43,467 nucleotides of DNA. Origin: an uncultured Clostridia bacterium. GTDB lineage: Bacteria > Bacillota > Clostridia > Oscillospirales > Acutalibacteraceae. Under the pieces are notes generated by a model. It made no database searches and was not told where the DNA came from. It saw only the letters and a program-made list of their open reading frames with translations. The translations under genes and the position numbers were made by a program. Positions within the stretch are counted from its first letter, which is position 1; every line of letters starts with the position of its first letter. The DNA is taken from positions 1-43,467 of the forward strand of contig CAJFOZ010000072.1 of the NCBI GenBank assembly GCA_904397895.1, given 5' to 3'. Below are positions 26,021-35,400 of this stretch, in pieces.

Positions 26021-26629
26021 TTATTTCCAGGCATTTGCAAAACGTTCCATCAGCTGGTCTAAACTCACCTTCTGCCCCAGGCAATAAAATGGCACAAGTG
26101 CTTCCTCCGGATCATAAATTAGGACCGGTAATGTCCCTGCCTGGCAATCCGGATGAAGGGCAAACATCTCCTGCTTCATGGCCGACGGATCGGAAAAGGT
26201 CTTCTCATAGTACCGGGTGGCTAGGATCTCCCCCTGCTTTACATATCGCAAGGCAATGGCCCGTTCCGAACGGGACAAGCTCAGATAATTTTCATTTTTG
26301 CTGCCCAAGTACTGGCACTGTTCCCCAGAATATATGATGCCGGCGCCGCATCCGTAGAAAAAACCAAGCAAAAGGTTGCGGTCGGTCTCCACAGTGTCAT
26401 CGGGCAGGCAAATATAAAAATTGGGTTTAAAAATGGAATTGGATTCCTTTTTTAGCAGTTTGGTAAGCTGCTTTTGATAGGTTTTTCCAGCACTGAGTAA
26501 ATAATGATAAAAGGGCACATTGGGTATACGGCCGGGTTCCTCCACTGGAAAACTTTGGTATTCCTTCTTATCCTCTTTTTGATAGACAAATCCGTTGTTC
26601 TGGACTAGGATAAAAATTTTGGGCGTCAA
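26021..26629 (-). CDS. Hypothetical protein, unrecognised
   Basis: About 202 residues with no signal peptide or membrane helix. It begins TPKIFILVQNNGF. The middle segment (NFYICLPDDTVETDRNLLLG, then FYGCGAGIIYSGEQCQYLG) has a faint look of the MreB/actin-like pattern of a P-loop-like strand followed by a GAG-containing strand, but this is not enough to assign it. The start is uncertain. The promoter -10 at 26654-26659 excludes any start further upstream than about 26648. The TTG at 26629, about 10 bases after GGGAG, is the best choice. It appears monocistronic. Confidence 0.5.
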   Translation of the reverse strand: MTPKIFILVQNNGFVYQKEDKKEYQSFPVEEPGRIPNVPFYHYLLSAGKTYQKQLTKLLKKESNSIFKPNFYICLPDDTVETDRNLLLGFFYGCGAGIIYSGEQCQYLGSKNENYLSLSRSERAIALRYVKQGEILATRYYEKTFSDPSAMKQEMFALHPDCQAGTLPVLIYDPEEALVPFYCLGQKVSLDQLMERFANAWK

Positions 26630-26653
26630 AACAGCATCGCTCCCTTCTTCCCC

Positions 26654-26682
26654 ATTATACAAAAAAACCTGGACTTTTCCAA
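26654..26682 (-). promoter_or_regulatory. Promoter overlapping the upstream terminator
   Basis: TTGGAA (26677-26682) and TATAAT (26654-26659) have a 17-base spacer. The -35 and spacer lie inside the terminator hairpin of the DUF4870-like gene. Confidence 0.6.
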
Positions 26683-26699
26683 CCGAAAAGCCCAGGTTT
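26660..26699 (-). terminator. Terminator of the DUF4870-like gene
   Basis: A stem of AACCTGGGCTTTTC with GAAAAGTCCAGGTT (one mismatch) is followed on the minus strand by a T run. It lies about 22 bases after the stop at 26721. Confidence 0.8.
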
Positions 26700-26720
26700 T
26701 TGCATTCTATCGCTTATTGC

Positions 26721-27038
26721 TCAGCGGATCAGAGTAATCCCGCCAATAATAGGCAAGGGCTTCATCTTACCTTGAGCTGCATTGACAATGCCCATAATAA
26801 ACAAGACAAAGGCAAAGATGCCCAGCGCACCAGTGACCAGCCCTCCAAACCATCTGATCACCGGGATTAGGCTCAAAATAAAACCAGCCGCACTGGTGAT
26901 AATTTCTAAAATAAAAAGCAGGATCCCTTGATTGACGTGGAACCGGACAAAAGAATCCTGCGGCGCGGCCACCAGACCGATGATCCACAAAATGCCAAAA
27001 TAGGACAGCACGCTGAAAAGCTTGGAATTGCTATTCAT
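26721..27038 (-). CDS. Small DUF4870/Tic20-like membrane protein
   Basis: A 105-residue integral membrane protein with three to four hydrophobic segments (FSVLSYFGILWIIGLV, ILLFILEIITSAAGFI, GALGIFAFVLFIMGIV). Short loops carry FVRFHVNQG and NAAQGK, the hallmarks of DUF4870/Tic20-like proteins, whose function in bacteria is unknown. The start at 27038 (MNSNSKLF) is 9 bases after AAAGGA; an ATG three codons earlier is too close to it. It has its own sigma-A promoter and terminator. Confidence 0.8.
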   Translation of the reverse strand: MNSNSKLFSVLSYFGILWIIGLVAAPQDSFVRFHVNQGILLFILEIITSAAGFILSLIPVIRWFGGLVTGALGIFAFVLFIMGIVNAAQGKMKPLPIIGGITLIR

Positions 27039-27073
27039 CTTGATCATTCCTTTTCCCAATTTCTTTGATTTAC

Positions 27074-27102
27074 ATTATACCAGATACCGGTGATATTTGC
27101 AA
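27074..27102 (-). promoter_or_regulatory. Sigma-A promoter of the DUF4870-like gene
   Basis: TTGCAA (27097-27102) and TATAAT (27074-27079) have a 17-base spacer, and the start codon is about 35 bases downstream. Confidence 0.8.
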
Positions 27103-27227
27103 CTATTATCCTATTATTCAATTGTGGACAATCTATTTTCTGTTGCTTTTGATGTTTTCAGGCTAGGTTGCTCCTATGATACCCATCTGGATCCCTCAAT
27201 AAAGGCCTCTGCTTTTGACAAACCCTC

Positions 27228-27256
27228 TTGAATAGCACACAAAATGGTGGTATACT
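27228..27256 (+). promoter_or_regulatory. Sigma-A promoter of the thiamine operon
   Basis: TTGAAT (27228-27233) and TATACT (27251-27256) have a 17-base spacer. They lie just upstream of the TPP riboswitch. Confidence 0.8.
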
Positions 27257-27273
27257 GAAGAAAATGAAGTCGA

Positions 27274-27365
27274 TTCCGGGGAACTGGTGTAAAACCGGTT
27301 GAGAGGAAGCTGTTGTCGCTTCGACCCGCCCACCTGACCCAGATAATACTGGCGTAGGGAGAATG
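27274..27365 (+). ncRNA. TPP (THI-box) riboswitch
   Basis: The aptamer shows both THI-box signatures. One is GGGGAACTGG ... CCGGTTGAGAGG, whose TGAGA binds the pyrimidine. The other is ACCTGACCCAGATAATACTG ending GGCGTAGGGAG, which binds the diphosphate. It is positioned between the promoter and a terminator upstream of thiC, so TPP binding would stop transcription of the operon. Confidence 0.95.
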
Positions 27366-27411
27366 AAAGAAAACCCTTCTTGTTTGTACGATAGGGTGGT
27401 TTTGATTTGCT

Positions 27412-27439
27412 CGCTCTGCCAGTTGGTAGGGCGTTTTTT
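27412..27439 (+). terminator. Expression-platform terminator of the TPP riboswitch
   Basis: CGCTCTGCC pairs with GGTAGGGCG around AGTT (two G-T pairs), followed by six Ts. A preceding AAAACCC ... GGGTGGTTTT stem (about 27370-27404) may take part in the switch. Confidence 0.7.
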
Positions 27440-27501
27440 GTTGCTATCTACAAAAAACGGAATCCTCCACCTGTGAGATCAGAGAAAGGATGTTTTACCC
27501 T

Positions 27502-28803
27502 ATGGCAAAAACCCAAATTACCGCCGCTCGTCAAGGCATCGTCACCCCCGCCATGGAAGCCGTCGCCAAAAAAGAAGGCTTGGATGCAGAAGTCGTTCGC
27601 CAGCGCGTAGCCAAAGGCACCATCGCCATCCCCTGCAACCGTCTGCATACCTCCATTTCTCCCACCGGTGTGGGCGAAGGCCTCACCACCAAGATCAACG
27701 TCAACTTGGGAATCAGCCGGGACTGCCAAAGCTATGAGCTGGAGCAGAAAAAGGTCAATACCGCCGTCGCCCTCAAGGCCGACGCCATTATGGACCTCTC
27801 CTCCTACGGCAAAACCAGGGAATTCCGCAAGTGGATTGTGGAAACCTGTCCCGCTATGCTGGGCACTGTACCCATCTACGACGCCGTCGGCTTTTTGGAA
27901 AAGGATCTCCGGGATATCACTGCTGAGGATTTCCTCCGCGTGGTAGAGACCCACGCCAAGGACGGCGTGGACTTTATGACCATCCACGCCGGCATCAACC
28001 GCAAAACCGCCCAGAGGTTCAAGGACAATCCCCGCAAAACCAAAATCGTATCCCGGGGCGGCTCCCTGCTGTTCACCTGGATGGAATTGACCGGCCAGGA
28101 AAACCCCTTCTACGAGTACTACGATAAGGTGTTGGATATCCTGGGGGAATACGACGTCACCATCAGTCTGGGCGATGCCTGCCGTCCCGGCTGTATTTCC
28201 GACGCATCCGATCCCTCCCAGCTGGAGGAGCTCATCACCTTGGGCGAACTGACCAAACGCGCCTGGGACAAAGAGGTCCAAGTCATGGTGGAAGGCCCCG
28301 GCCACATGCCCCTAAACCAGATTTCCGCCAATATGATGCTGGAAAAGCGGCTGTGCCACAACGCTCCTTTCTATGTCCTCGGCCCGCTGGTCACCGATGT
28401 GGCCCCCGGTTACGACCACATCACCAGCGCCATCGGCGGCGCTATTGCGGCCGCAGCTGGCGCCGATTTCCTCTGCTATGTCACGCCGGCCGAACACCTC
28501 CGTCTGCCCGACGAGGACGATATGAAGGAAGGTATCATGGCCGTCCGTATCGCCGCCCATGCCGGCGATATCGCCAAGGGCATCCCCGGGGCCTCCGATT
28601 GGGACGACCAGATGAGCGACGCCCGTCAGGCTCTGGACTGGGACAAGCAGTTTGAACTGTGCATCGATCCGGAGAAGGCCAAAAAATACCGCGCTTCCTC
28701 TTCTCCCGCCCTCCACGATTCCTGTTCTATGTGCGGCAATATGTGCGCCATGCGCAACATGAACCGCATTATGAGCGGTGAGGATGTTACCCTGTTAAAA
28801 TAA
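27502..28803 (+). CDS. thiC: Phosphomethylpyrimidine synthase ThiC
   Basis: A 433-residue radical-SAM enzyme converting 5-aminoimidazole ribotide to HMP phosphate, the pyrimidine half of thiamine. Recognisable parts are [52 protein letters not shown] and [20 protein letters not shown]. The C-terminal cluster CSMCGNMC (408-415) would bind the [4Fe-4S] centre. The length and Cys spacing fit the short clostridial/archaeal ThiC, which lacks the N-terminal extension of E. coli ThiC. AAAGGA lies about 11 bases before the ATG at 27502; the ATG at 27490 abuts it. It is the first gene of the riboswitch-controlled operon. Confidence 0.95.
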   Translation: MAKTQITAARQGIVTPAMEAVAKKEGLDAEVVRQRVAKGTIAIPCNRLHTSISPTGVGEGLTTKINVNLGISRDCQSYELEQKKVNTAVALKADAIMDLSSYGKTREFRKWIVETCPAMLGTVPIYDAVGFLEKDLRDITAEDFLRVVETHAKDGVDFMTIHAGINRKTAQRFKDNPRKTKIVSRGGSLLFTWMELTGQENPFYEYYDKVLDILGEYDVTISLGDACRPGCISDASDPSQLEELITLGELTKRAWDKEVQVMVEGPGHMPLNQISANMMLEKRLCHNAPFYVLGPLVTDVAPGYDHITSAIGGAIAAAAGADFLCYVTPAEHLRLPDEDDMKEGIMAVRIAAHAGDIAKGIPGASDWDDQMSDARQALDWDKQFELCIDPEKAKKYRASSSPALHDSCSMCGNMCAMRNMNRIMSGEDVTLLK

Positions 28804-28880
28804 TGCCGTTATCCCGGGGAAGGGCCATGTCCCCCTTCCCCTCTCTTTTGCCTAAATTGCGTTCATTAGGGGTGTTTTCT

Positions 28881-29420
28881 TTGAATCAAGTCAAAACAAG
28901 TTCTACTCTGGCAAAATCCAGGCCGCTGTTTCGCGTCACCACCGCCTCCCTGTTGACGGCCATTGCCGTGGTTGGCGCCAGTACCGTGGTGATTCCTTTC
29001 GACATCGCCAAATGCGCCCCGGTACAGCATATGGTCAATGTCTGCGCCGGCGTCCTTTTAGGGCCTGTTTGGGGCACTGTTATGGCTTTTGTGGCCTCCC
29101 TTATCCGCGTCCTGCTGGGCACGGGAACCATCATGGCTTTCCCGGGCAGCATGGTGGGCGCCTTTCTGGCTGGGCTTCTCTTTCTCCTGACCAAAAAGAC
29201 ATGGGCCGCCGCCATCGGCGAAGTGGTGGGCACCGGTATCTTAGGCGCTATGGCCGGCAGTGTGATGTCGCGTTTGGTACTGGGGACCGATGCCGCCATC
29301 CTACTCTATGTCCCTTCGTTTTTGATTAGTTCTGCGGCAGGCGCCACCATCGCTCTCATTCTATTGCCTCCCGTCCGCCGCGTGGTGCAGAGGCTTTCCC
29401 ATGATTCTTCCAATGCTTGA
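28881..29420 (+). CDS. thiW: ThiW, ECF-type S component for a thiamine precursor
   Basis: About 179 residues with five to six hydrophobic helices. The family segment HMVNVCAGVLLGPVWGTVMA leads into SLIRVLLGTGTIMAFPGSM. ThiW is an ECF S component that, by genomic context, imports the thiazole precursor (HET) with the shared EcfAA'T module, which is not in this window. The TTG at 28881 was chosen because AGGGGTG lies 6 bases upstream; an in-frame ATG at 28827 has GGGAAGGG too close. It lies between thiC and thiD, which agrees with thiazole salvage by ThiM further down. Confidence 0.85.
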   Translation: MNQVKTSSTLAKSRPLFRVTTASLLTAIAVVGASTVVIPFDIAKCAPVQHMVNVCAGVLLGPVWGTVMAFVASLIRVLLGTGTIMAFPGSMVGAFLAGLLFLLTKKTWAAAIGEVVGTGILGAMAGSVMSRLVLGTDAAILLYVPSFLISSAAGATIALILLPPVRRVVQRLSHDSSNA

Positions 29421-29435
29421 CGAGGTGAACCATCT

Positions 29436-30230
29436 ATGAAACACGTTTTGACCATCGCCGGCTCCGACTGTTCAGGAGGGGCCGGCGTCCAGGCCGATCT
29501 CAAGACCATGTCGGCCCACCGCTGTTTTGCCATGAGCGTTATCACCGCCATTACAGCCCAGAATACCCAGGCAGTCAACGACGTATTGGATATCCCCCCC
29601 GCTATGATTGAAGCCCAAATCGACGCCATCTTTACCGATATCCGGGTGGACGCCGTGAAAATCGGGATGGTGTCGGTATCCGATTCCATCCGCGCCATCG
29701 CCGGGAAGCTTACACAATATGCCCCTCCCTTCGTGGTGGTGGACCCGGTTATGGTTTCCAAAAGCGGATACGACTTGCTGCGTCCGGAAGCTTCATCCGC
29801 CCTCAAAGAACTGTTGCTCCCTTTGGCCACCATCGTGACCCCTAACGTCCCGGAGGCCGAGAAACTGGCTGAAATGGCCATCCATTCGGAGGAGGATATG
29901 AAGGAATCCGCCCGTCGCATCCACGCCTTAGGGGCCAAACAGGTGCTCATCAAGGGGGGGCATTCCGACGGCCAACCCACCGATTGGCTGTTTGACGGCC
30001 AGCAGTTTATCGCCTTCCCCGGCCAGCGCGTCGATACGCCCAATACCCACGGCACCGGTTGTACCCTTTCCTCGGCCATTGCCTCCAACTTGGCCTTGGG
30101 CCATTCGGTAGAACAATCGGTTGCTTTGGCAAAACAATACATCCAGACCGCCATTGAACATTCCATTCCCTTGGGACACGGTCACGGACCGGTCAACCAT
30201 TTTTATGAATTATACGGAGGCGACTGCTAA
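29436..30230 (+). CDS. thiD: Hydroxymethylpyrimidine/phosphomethylpyrimidine kinase ThiD
   Basis: A 264-residue ribokinase-fold enzyme that phosphorylates HMP and HMP-P to HMP-PP. The N-terminal TIAGSDCSGGAGVQADLKTM is the ThiD substrate site. KIGMVS and DPVMVSKSG follow, and the anion-hole motif is THGTGCTLSSAIA near residue 205. GAGGTG lies 8 bases before the ATG. thiM starts at the base after its stop. It acts on the ThiC product and supplies ThiE. Confidence 0.95.
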   Translation: MKHVLTIAGSDCSGGAGVQADLKTMSAHRCFAMSVITAITAQNTQAVNDVLDIPPAMIEAQIDAIFTDIRVDAVKIGMVSVSDSIRAIAGKLTQYAPPFVVVDPVMVSKSGYDLLRPEASSALKELLLPLATIVTPNVPEAEKLAEMAIHSEEDMKESARRIHALGAKQVLIKGGHSDGQPTDWLFDGQQFIAFPGQRVDTPNTHGTGCTLSSAIASNLALGHSVEQSVALAKQYIQTAIEHSIPLGHGHGPVNHFYELYGGDC

Positions 30231-31082
30231 ATGTTACAGGCTGATCCCATTCTTTTAAATCAATCGGCGGATCTTTTGGAAAATATCCGCCAGGTACGTC
30301 CTTTGGTGCACTGCATGACCAACCGCGTCACCATCAACGACTGCGCCAATATTATCCTGGCAGCCGGCGGTTCCCCCATCATGGCCGAGGATCAGCGGGA
30401 GGTGGAGGAAATTGTGGCGGCGGCCGGAGCCCTGGTCATCAACCTGGGCATCCTCAGCGAAACCATCTTCCCCGCTATGCTCAAAGCGGGACATGCTGCC
30501 AAACGCTTGGGCGTCCCGGTGATCCTGGACCCGGTTGGATGCGGAGCATCCAATCTCCGCAACCAGTGCTGCCAGCAGTATATCGATGAAATCCATCCCG
30601 ATATCATCCGGGGCAATATGTCGGAAATCAAGGCTTTGGCCGGCATGACCTCCTCCACCAGGGGGGTAGACGCCGGCGCCGACGACGCCGTCACCTTAGA
30701 CAACGCTGAACAGGTAGCTCCGTTGGTCACTGACCTGGCTAAAAAATTGAATACGGTCATAGCTGCCACCGCCGCAGTGGACGTCATTTCGGACGGGAAC
30801 CGCACGGCTTTTGTGGCAAATGGACATCCTATGCTGTGTGACGTCACCGGCACCGGTTGTATGGCGTCGGCCTTGACCGGCGCATGCGCCGGGGCCGGGG
30901 ATGCCTTCACCGCCGCCACTGCCTGCCTCATTCTCATGGGACTGGCCGGTGAGATGGCTCATGACGCCGTCCAAGCCGAGGGACGTGGCATCGGAACCTT
31001 CCGCATCCGCCATCTGGACTACATCTACACCATTCGGAGGGAAGACCTTCTGGAAAGGGGAAAAGTATATGAGTCGCGTTGA
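30231..31082 (+). CDS. thiM: Hydroxyethylthiazole kinase ThiM
   Basis: A 283-residue kinase phosphorylating salvaged hydroxyethylthiazole to HET-P. Signature regions are HCMTNRVTINDCANIILAAG and SPIMAEDQREVEEI. GNMSEIKALAG and the catalytic DVTGTGCMASAL follow. The RBS (GGAGG) lies in the end of thiD, 10 bases before the ATG, and its own end overlaps thiE by 14 bases. With ThiW upstream, it forms the thiazole salvage arm; no thiazole synthesis gene (thiG, thiH, thiS) is present in this operon. Confidence 0.95.
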   Translation: MLQADPILLNQSADLLENIRQVRPLVHCMTNRVTINDCANIILAAGGSPIMAEDQREVEEIVAAAGALVINLGILSETIFPAMLKAGHAAKRLGVPVILDPVGCGASNLRNQCCQQYIDEIHPDIIRGNMSEIKALAGMTSSTRGVDAGADDAVTLDNAEQVAPLVTDLAKKLNTVIAATAAVDVISDGNRTAFVANGHPMLCDVTGTGCMASALTGACAGAGDAFTAATACLILMGLAGEMAHDAVQAEGRGIGTFRIRHLDYIYTIRREDLLERGKVYESR

Positions 31083-31713
31083 TCTCACCCTTTATCTGGT
31101 CACCGATTCCGACCTATGTCCCCCGGAAAAAATGCCGGAGGTGGTGGACAAAGCCATCCGCGGCGGTGTGACATTGGTCCAGCTCCGGGAGAAAACCGCC
31201 TCTTCCCGTGAATTTTATCAGCGTGCCTTAGCCATCAAAGAAGTGACCAGCGACCATCACGTCCCTCTTATTATCAACGACCGGTTGGACATTGCTCTGG
31301 CTGTAGACGCCGACGGGCTGCACATCGGCCAGGAGGATCTTCCCGCTTCCGTTGCCCGGCGCATCTTGGGCCCAGACAAGCTGCTGGGCGTATCGGCGTC
31401 CACAGTGGAGGAGGCCGTAGCCGCCGCCCGGGACGGCGCCGATCATCTGGGCGTAGGCGCCCTTTTCCCCACCGATACCAAAGAGGTGGATCATCTTGTG
31501 GATGCCTCCACCATCCGTCGCATCCGGCAGCAATCCGGCCTGCCTTTGGTGGGCATCGGCGGCATTAAGGCCAACAATATGGGCGTTTTGCGGGGCTCCT
31601 TGGCCGATGGCGTTGCCGTGGTTTCGGCCATCATGTGCGCTTACGACCCGGAATCAGCTGCGCGGCAGCTGGTGGAAGCCTACCGGAAGGCGGGGGTAAA
31701 CGATGAAATTTGA
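31069..31713 (+). CDS. thiE: Thiamine-phosphate synthase ThiE
   Basis: A 214-residue TIM-barrel enzyme joining HMP-PP and HET-P into thiamine monophosphate. Motifs are LYLVTDSDLCP at the start, GGVTLVQLREKTASSREF, PLIINDRLDIALAVDADGLH, IGQEDLP, and VGVGALFPTDTKEV-type and GIGGI phosphate loops. Start ATG 31069 follows AAAGGGG and overlaps thiM; the end overlaps the HAD gene by 11 bases, so the three are translationally coupled. Confidence 0.95.
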   Translation: MSRVDLTLYLVTDSDLCPPEKMPEVVDKAIRGGVTLVQLREKTASSREFYQRALAIKEVTSDHHVPLIINDRLDIALAVDADGLHIGQEDLPASVARRILGPDKLLGVSASTVEEAVAAARDGADHLGVGALFPTDTKEVDHLVDASTIRRIRQQSGLPLVGIGGIKANNMGVLRGSLADGVAVVSAIMCAYDPESAARQLVEAYRKAGVNDEI

Positions 31714-32368
31714 CGGGTTTATTTTCGATTTGGACGGTACTTTAGCCGACTCCATGTGGCTGTGGGAAGGCCTTTTGGATGAGTGGCTAATACATCGTGG
31801 ATTCGGCCCTCAGCCGGGTCTCGCAGAGGAAATCGCCCATATGACGGCAACCCAATCGGCTGAGCTGGCCGTGGAACGGTTCCATTTGGAGGAAACGCCG
31901 CAACAGGTCATGGATGAGTGGACACAGCTTTCCATCGATGCTTATGCCCATAAAATCCAGCCTAAGCCTGGAGCTGTGGATTTTCTAAGGCGTCTCAAAA
32001 AAGAGGGCATGCCGGTGGCCCTCGCCACTTCTTGCATCCCGGAGACGGCTTACGCCTTCCTGGACGCCCATAACATCCGTCCCCTCATTGACGCCATCGT
32101 CTTTACCGATCAAGTGGCAAGGGGGAAAGAATATCCCGACGTTTATTTGGAAGCGGCTCACAGGATTCAGATAGAACCTCAAAGATGTGTGGTGTTTGAG
32201 GACATCCCCCAAGCGGTGAAAGGCGTGGGCGCCGCACACATGGCCCTGGTAGGGGTATCCGATCCCCACTGTGACCAGACCCTGCTAAAAGAAAAGGCCG
32301 ATTTGTTCCTCCCCGATTTTACCCATCTTTCGCTTGCTCAATTTATCGGTTTTATCCAGGGTGAATGA
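31703..32368 (+). CDS. HAD-family phosphatase, candidate thiamine-monophosphate phosphatase
   Basis: A 221-residue HAD hydrolase of the beta-phosphoglucomutase-like group. Motif I is FDLDGTLADS (nucleophile D9, acid D11). The helical cap domain follows. Motif II is ALATSC, motif III a Lys in ARGKEYPDVYLEA, and motif IV FEDIPQAV. It is the last gene of the thiamine operon, overlapping thiE by 11 bases, and shares the riboswitch. Dephosphorylating thiamine monophosphate, so that a pyrophosphokinase can make TPP, would explain its position, since no thiL is present here. That role is inference; a general sugar-phosphate phosphatase is the alternative. Confidence 0.8.
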   Translation: MKFDGFIFDLDGTLADSMWLWEGLLDEWLIHRGFGPQPGLAEEIAHMTATQSAELAVERFHLEETPQQVMDEWTQLSIDAYAHKIQPKPGAVDFLRRLKKEGMPVALATSCIPETAYAFLDAHNIRPLIDAIVFTDQVARGKEYPDVYLEAAHRIQIEPQRCVVFEDIPQAVKGVGAAHMALVGVSDPHCDQTLLKEKADLFLPDFTHLSLAQFIGFIQGE

Positions 32369-32381
32369 TACATTCTTCCTC

Positions 32382-32424
32382 AAAAAAGCCTCAGAGGATT
32401 TTTTTGATCCCCTGAGGCTTTTTC
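32382..32424 (+). terminator. Terminator of the thiamine operon
   Basis: AAAAAGCCTCAG pairs with CTGAGGCTTTTT; T runs are present on both strands. It lies between convergent genes and probably also ends the minus-strand Ig-repeat gene. Confidence 0.85.
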
Positions 32425-32443
32425 TCTTACTATTTTCTATATG

Positions 32444-35400
32444 CTACATGGATTTACGCTTTATCACCAGTACAATGATAACGATGGCCGACACCACTAG
32501 GATTCCCACCCATACATACAAAAGCCATGCGCTTTCGCCTGTGTTGGGGGAATTGGTTCCGCCCTCGGAGGAACTGCCCGGCTGAAGGGATTGGCCTTCT
32601 TTTACCAGAGCAAAATCCCCTAGATTGTCGGTTTCAAAGGTGAGGACACCGTCTGTCACAACAGCTTCGGTTTGGCTAATGGATCCATCCTCTCTTAGGA
32701 TGACGGCCGCCAACTTCTGCCCGTGGTCCCATTTGGAATCCAGCTTAACCGAAACCTTCACCTTGCCCAATGTACCATCGCCCAAATTGTCCACCGTCAC
32801 GCCAAAGGACGCTAAAACAGTGCTGTCGATTCCATATTCTTCCTTGACGGCATCGGCATGCTGCTTGGAAAGGTCTTTGGTTTCCACCCGGATAGCGGTC
32901 CCCTCCGGCACGGCGCCGGGAGCCCCTTCTATCAGAATCATTCCGTCTAAGAAACTCTGGCTATAGGGGGCAAATTGCATGCCATTGATTCGCTCCAAAG
33001 CCGCTTTGAGATGATCGTAATTGGTGACGCCTTCCTGCTGGACCGATGCCATTTGGTCATATTGATCCAGGAGTTTTTCCACCAATTCCCGATCGGCTAC
33101 GGTCAGTTTGTCCAGATCAATCCGGTCAATGGCTGCTGTGAGATCATCTACAGGAGCTCTTGACAAAACTGTGATATCAAAGGATACCGATTGTCCTCCC
33201 ATGGCGATGGTGACCGTCTGCCCGCCTATCACCCCAGGGTCATAACCGCTGACCATGGATTGTTCTACCGTTAAGCTTTCGCTCTGGCCATTGTCATAGG
33301 ACACTTGGATCAAAGCACCTGTGAGATCCAAAGGCTGGCCCTCCAGATACTCCACCTTATCCGGCGCTTTTTCAAGGGAGATTCCGGTTGCCGACCTCTC
33401 TTTGACCACAATGTCAAATTGCGTGGTTTGGGCCATATAACAGACCGTCACGGTTTGATTGCCGGGTTTACTCATATCATAGCCGGTGCACAGTTCCTGG
33501 GTCAAATCCATCTCCTGGTTCTGGCCGTTGTTAAAGTGAACCACCAATTTGCCGCCGGTGACATCCAGGCTTTCGTTTTGGATGTACTCCGTCTTGTTGG
33601 GAACGCTCTTCAAAGACAGGCCAACTGCCGTTTTCGCGTTGACCAAAACATCGAATTGAGTGGTCATGCCCTCATAGGTTACAGTGATGGTCTGGTTGCC
33701 CACCTTACTGTTGTTAAAACCAGAGCACATTTCATTGGTGAGGGGAATATCCTCCGTGGAACCGTCGCTGTACCACACCCGGACGACGCCATCGGTAACA
33801 TCCAGCTCTTCCTTTTCCACATAAGTCGTCTTGGTGGGATTTTTCTGCATGGAGATGCGCTGGGCCTTTTTCTCCTCCACTGTAATGTCGAAGGCGGTCT
33901 GCCGGCCCTCATAGGTCACTACCACCTGTTTCACGCCAGGTGTGGTCATATCTGGGACGGCGCACATAACGTCGGTCAAATCCACTTGGGACACCATACC
34001 GTTTTGGCGGGTAACTTGGATCATCCCTCCCTGAGCAGTAAAGGTTTCTCCCAACTGATAGGTGGTCTTTGCAGGATTCTTTACCATCTCAATGGAAGTT
34101 ACCTTGTTCTCCTTCACTTGGATGGTAAAAGAAGTAGCCTGATTCCCGTAAGTCACCGTTACCTGCTTCTGGCCTGCCGTATCCATGTCCACGTTGCACA
34201 TGGAACCGGTCAGGTCAATTTCCTCTTGGGATCCTCCCTGGTAGGTTACCAGGATTTTACCACCGGATACATCCAAAGTCTCCCCGGCGAAATACTCCGT
34301 CTTGGTGGGCATCTGCGCCATCTCGATAGAGGACACATCTCCCCTCTCTACACGGATGACAAAGGAAGTGGTTTGGCCCCCATATGTAACAGTTACCAGG
34401 CAGTTGTCCGAGACAAGACTGGTATCGGCCTCACACTGGGCCTTGGAAAGATCCATCTCTTCGGATTTTCCATTGTTATAATGCACCAGCAGTTTGCCGC
34501 CGGTGGCATCCAGGCTTTCATTCTGGATGTAAACCAATTTGTCCGGCATCTGCGCCATCTCAATGGAGGTGACGGCCTTCTCTTCAATGGTGATTTCAAA
34601 AGAGGCCTGTTTGCCATTGTAATGGACCATCACCACCTGGGGGCCCAGCTGATCCATATTGACCTGGCACATACCGGTGGTCAAAGGTGTGTCCTGCGTA
34701 GTACCGTCGGAATAGATAGTGGTTACGACCCCGCCGGTAGGATCAAACTCCTCCCCCTGGATGTACTGCGTCTTGGCAGGCGGGGTGAGAGAGATGGATC
34801 TGACGGCTACAATAGAAAAGGTTTCCTGTGACTGGTTGCCGGCGGCATCGGTGACAACAACCGTATATACGCCGGGCTGGTCTACCACAGCGGCATTTTC
34901 CAGAGCAGTGCTTTCGCCGCCGTCCTTGCTGAGGGTAGCGGTGCCCTTGTTGAAGGTGATGGTTACCGCGCTGTCATAAGATGAGCCGGTGTTTTGCTGG
35001 CCGTTAAGCTGAATAACAGGATCCTCCACCAACACCGGTACCTTCACAATGTCCACGCTGGATTCAATGGTCTGATTTTTTTCATCCTGGGCGATGCATT
35101 GGATCGGCAGTTCTAAAACCGTGTCCTTTTCATATTGCCCATTCACCTTGGCCTGGAAGGTCAGGATGTTTTTCTCCTCTTTGGAAAGAGGTTGGCCGTT
35201 GTAAACATAGGTCATGATGAGCTGTTGTGTTTCTTTATTGTAGTTCGTGCTGCCGCCAGCTTCTAGCTGCACTTTAGCCGAACCATCCACATATTGGAGG
35301 CCGTCCCCCTCCATCGAGAGCGGTATGTTAAGCTGCAAGCCGGCAAGTCCTGGGATATTGTCGTCCCCGTAGTTGCCCAAGTCCACTGTGACATCCACAA

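Noticed and set aside
33305-34831. 508-codon open frame antisense to the Ig-repeat gene
   Set aside because: It mirrors the repeats of the real gene and lacks an RBS and recognisable domains.
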